A stretch of 64,000 nucleotides of DNA, taken from positions 310,001-374,000 of the forward strand of contig CAKVGK010000002.1 of NCBI GenBank assembly GCA_934747385.1, written 5' to 3'. Below the pieces are notes generated by a model. The model did not search any database. It saw only the letters and a list, made by a program, of their open reading frames with translations, and was not told where the DNA came from. The stretch is from an uncultured Clostridia bacterium (GTDB taxonomy: Bacteria > Bacillota > Clostridia > Christensenellales > UBA1242). The position numbers and the translations under genes were made by a program. Below, piece after piece: positions 62,411 through 64,000 of this stretch; within the stretch, counting starts at the first letter, position 1; the number at the start of each line of letters is the position of its first letter.

Positions 62411-62447
62411 TAATGTTAGTATACCTTAATTTTAAAAAAGTTGTCAA
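62405..62447 (-). promoter_or_regulatory. Promoter and palindrome giving a probable leaderless mRNA
   Basis: TTGACA (62442-62447), 18 bp, TATACT (62418-62423) on minus. Only 7 bases separate the -10 from the ATG at 62410, so the predicted transcript starts at or within a base of the start codon. A perfect 14 bp palindrome TAACATTAATGTTA (62405-62418) spans start site and start codon, well placed for a repressor. Confidence 0.6.
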
Positions 62448-62480
62448 ATAATTTGGATTAAATATTTAAACCTAAAAGAT

Positions 62481-62558
62481 ACACTCGGCATAAATGCCTC
62501 GGTATATGAACTCGTAAACTCGTCTTTCATTTATCTCGGCATAAATGCCTCGGTATGA
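62481..62558. repeat. Dispersed repeat R2, copies b and c
   Basis: Two copies of CTCGGCATAAATGCC-TCGGTAT (62481-62509 and 62533-62558), 52 bp apart, matching 2624-2649. Between them ATGAACTCG...TTTCAT could form a hairpin. Confidence 0.6.
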
Positions 62559-62635
62559 AAACGTCGCAGCTCGCTTTTATGCTTGGTCGCGACGCACGCT
62601 TACAACGCAAACATAAACAAAATCTAGGGGCAAAA

Positions 62636-63415
62636 CTACAAGCGGAAGAAGGATTTGGCTGTATTGTCACTTATTGTCTCAAGTTCTTTGGCAGAAATTC
62701 CTCGCAACTCTGCCACGAAGTTAAGCACGTCAACAACATGGGCTGGTTCGTTGCGTTTTCCGCGGTTTGGAACCGGTGTTAAGTAAGGGCTGTCGGTTTC
62801 AAACATAATCGCCTCAACAGGAAGAGTTGCTGCAACCTGCTGAATGTTTTTTGCATTTTTGAAAGTAACATTGCCTGTGAAAGAGATTTTTCCACCCATT
62901 TTAAGTAGTTCGTTTGCATATTCTACGCTGCCGCTATAACAGTGAAATTCAAAGCCATATTTTGGGGGATTTTTCTTTAAAATTTGCAATGTGTCGCCAT
63001 ATGCCTCGCGGCAGTGAATCACAACGGGCAATTTGAATTTGTTTGCCAAACTTATTTGCGCAGAGAACACCTGTTGTTGCTTTTGCCTGTCCTTATGCTC
63101 CACCACGCCTTGCTCATTTTCATGTTCAAAATAATCCAAACCAATTTCACCAACTGCCACCAATTTTTTGTTTTTATGTGCAAGCATTTCTTCAATTTGC
63201 GCTTCGTTATAATTTTCCGCTTCGTCTGGGTGAAAGCCAACAGTATAATAAACATTCTCAAATTGATTTGCAATTTGCTCTGCAAGTTGGCTGGCTTTCA
63301 TGTCACTGCTGGCGCAAATGACACTATTCACACCTGCATTCATAAAATTTTCAACAATTTGTTCAACCTCGCCATCATATCTTTCGTCGTTCAAATGGCA
63401 GTGTACGTCAATCAT
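62636..63415 (-). CDS. tatD: TatD-family metal-dependent DNase
   Basis: TIM-barrel hydrolase with 3'-5' nuclease activity in characterised members. Ligands: DVHCHLND at the start, GEIGLDYF (Glu), VIHCREAY (His), FHCYSG (His) and ETDSPYLTP (Asp). 259 residues is standard. The last codons adjoin the R2 repeats. Shine-Dalgarno AAGGAGA. Confidence 0.96.
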   Translation of the reverse strand: MIDVHCHLNDERYDGEVEQIVENFMNAGVNSVICASSDMKASQLAEQIANQFENVYYTVGFHPDEAENYNEAQIEEMLAHKNKKLVAVGEIGLDYFEHENEQGVVEHKDRQKQQQVFSAQISLANKFKLPVVIHCREAYGDTLQILKKNPPKYGFEFHCYSGSVEYANELLKMGGKISFTGNVTFKNAKNIQQVAATLPVEAIMFETDSPYLTPVPNRGKRNEPAHVVDVLNFVAELRGISAKELETISDNTAKSFFRL

Positions 63416-63475
63416 AATTTCTCCTTGTGGGCGACAAATTTAAGTGTTGATTTTTAACGCCCCGCTTAATAAAAT

Positions 63476-63504
63476 ATTGTAATATTATCAAAAAATAAAA
63501 GCAA
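63476..63504 (-). promoter_or_regulatory. Promoter of tatD
   Basis: TTGCTT (63499-63504), 17 bp, TACAAT (63476-63481) on minus. Confidence 0.6.
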
Positions 63505-63513
63505 CTGGTTAAG

Positions 63514-63542
63514 TTGACAATTCCAAACTTTTAATATATAAT
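63514..63542 (+). promoter_or_regulatory. Promoter of the 63590 gene
   Basis: Perfect TTGACA (63514-63519) and TATAAT (63537-63542) with 17 bp spacing: a consensus housekeeping promoter. Confidence 0.85.
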
Positions 63543-63589
63543 TTCTTATAAATCATATCAACCTTGTTAAAGGTGAAAGGTGGTGAGTT

Positions 63590-63904
63590 GTGAAAATGAG
63601 CAAATATGTGAATGAAATTGAAGAATTTTTGCTTGACATTGGCTTTGAAATTGAAGAAATGTTCTGTTCAAGCCGCAATGTTCATGTTGACGGCATGTTT
63701 AGAGATGAACATTACCATTTAAATTTTACCAATTTTGAAGTTAAAACAAAAAGCCCTGTCATTCAACATTATTGGAACAAGTTTTTGGCTTCCAATCAAG
63801 CAATGCGCAAGGATTATTATGCCCATTTAAAGCAAAACAGCAACAAGTTGATTGATTTTACAAAAAATATTGTGGAACAAATCAACGATTTAACGAAAGA
63901 CTAA
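63590..63904 (+). CDS. Unknown small protein, 104 aa
   Basis: A soluble, mixed alpha/beta protein with no signal sequence: acidic helix YVNEIEEFLLDIGFEIEEMF, a strand-rich centre with several His (VHVDGMFRDEHYHLNF), and a basic helical end. The Shine-Dalgarno AAAGGTGGTGA favours the GTG at 63590; an ATG six bases later is the alternative. Driven by a consensus promoter and closed by a palindromic terminator, so probably well expressed. No family recognised. Confidence 0.7.
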   Translation: MKMSKYVNEIEEFLLDIGFEIEEMFCSSRNVHVDGMFRDEHYHLNFTNFEVKTKSPVIQHYWNKFLASNQAMRKDYYAHLKQNSNKLIDFTKNIVEQINDLTKD

Positions 63905-63930
63905 AAAAGTTCGCATATGCGAACTTTTTT
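63903..63930. terminator. Bidirectional terminator
   Basis: AAAAAAGTTCGCATATGCGAACTTTTTT is almost a perfect palindrome; it ends the 63590 gene and probably a minus-strand gene entering from the right. Confidence 0.85.
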
Positions 63931-64000
63931 ATTTGTGTTTTAATTAAATAAATTGCGTTATTCCTTTATTCCATGTTTCTTTTGCATATGTCTTTGTGTT

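Noticed and set aside
63958..64000. Possible 3' end of a minus-strand gene (ending QKKHGIKE)
   Set aside because: Only 13 codons are visible and other frames are also open; the terminator beside it supports a gene but it cannot be identified.
1..64000. CRISPR array, insertion sequence or prophage
   Set aside because: No regular spaced repeats, no transposase, integrase or phage structural gene was seen in the window.

Overview
This window is chromosomal DNA from a low-GC, spore-forming, Clostridia-like Firmicute, probably an uncultured gut-type lineage. The pointers are an intact sporulation sigma factor (sigK, 58143-58844), a YtxC-like sporulation protein, a SpoVD/FtsI-type penicillin-binding protein with a PASTA domain, a threonine T-box, a CIRCE/HrcA heat-shock operon, a Gram-positive-type LexA box at dinB, and MurE with a DNPR motif, which implies meso-diaminopimelate peptidoglycan. 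The species cannot be named from sequence alone.

Layout. 1-5000: thrS (3' end outside the window) behind a T-box leader, a YtxC-like gene, a 0.7 kb repeat-rich spacer and small membrane or methyltransferase genes. 5.1-7.9 kb: a complete SsuABC/Thi-type ABC importer. 8.0-10.7 kb: an AT-rich accessory trio (PHP phosphoesterase, unknown protein, zeta-toxin-like kinase) directly downstream of ftsZ. 10.7-27.6 kb: a division and cell-wall (dcw) cluster on the minus strand, in transcription order CrtO-like gene, metallophosphoesterase, rsmH, ftsL-like, PBP, murE, mraY, murD, ftsW, a small cargo island, murA, ftsQ, ftsA-like, ftsZ. It lacks mraZ, murF, murG and murC at their usual places. 27.7-36.6 kb: a probable spore-coat gene, ysxC, SOS-controlled dinB, a lytic transglycosylase, a YkvI-type transporter and the dnaG - sigma-like - rpoD - zinc-ribbon operon. 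36.8-43.5 kb: cysS, tRNA-Val and tRNA-Gly, a Cys-rich small protein, yloU/fakA and rpmB. 43.9-49.9 kb: hrcA-grpE-dnaK-tlyA-(inserted gene)-dnaJ under CIRCE. 50-62.4 kb: four large exported proteins or lipoproteins interleaved with hemW, lepA, sigK and the RNase P RNA. 62.6-64 kb: tatD and a small unknown gene.

The main unusual features concern genome architecture. (1) A roughly 100 bp dispersed element occurs at about 2.1 kb and 59.4 kb; its first hairpin differs in sequence between copies but keeps pairing by compensatory changes, so it looks like a structured RNA or a mobile hairpin element. (2) Core-gene ends are duplicated around inserted DNA: a 27 bp stop-SD-start junction flanks an unknown gene before dnaJ, a relic of the ftsW 3' end lies 1.6 kb from the real one on the far side of a kinase/acetyltransferase island, and 25 bp of the rpmB end is repeated after its terminator. 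(3) GrpE carries a 17-cysteine metallothionein-like N-terminus. (4) A truncated sigma-like protein with only region 2 sits between dnaG and rpoD. (5) A zeta-toxin-like kinase follows ftsZ in the cluster that also encodes MurA, which uses the known zeta-toxin substrate UDP-GlcNAc.
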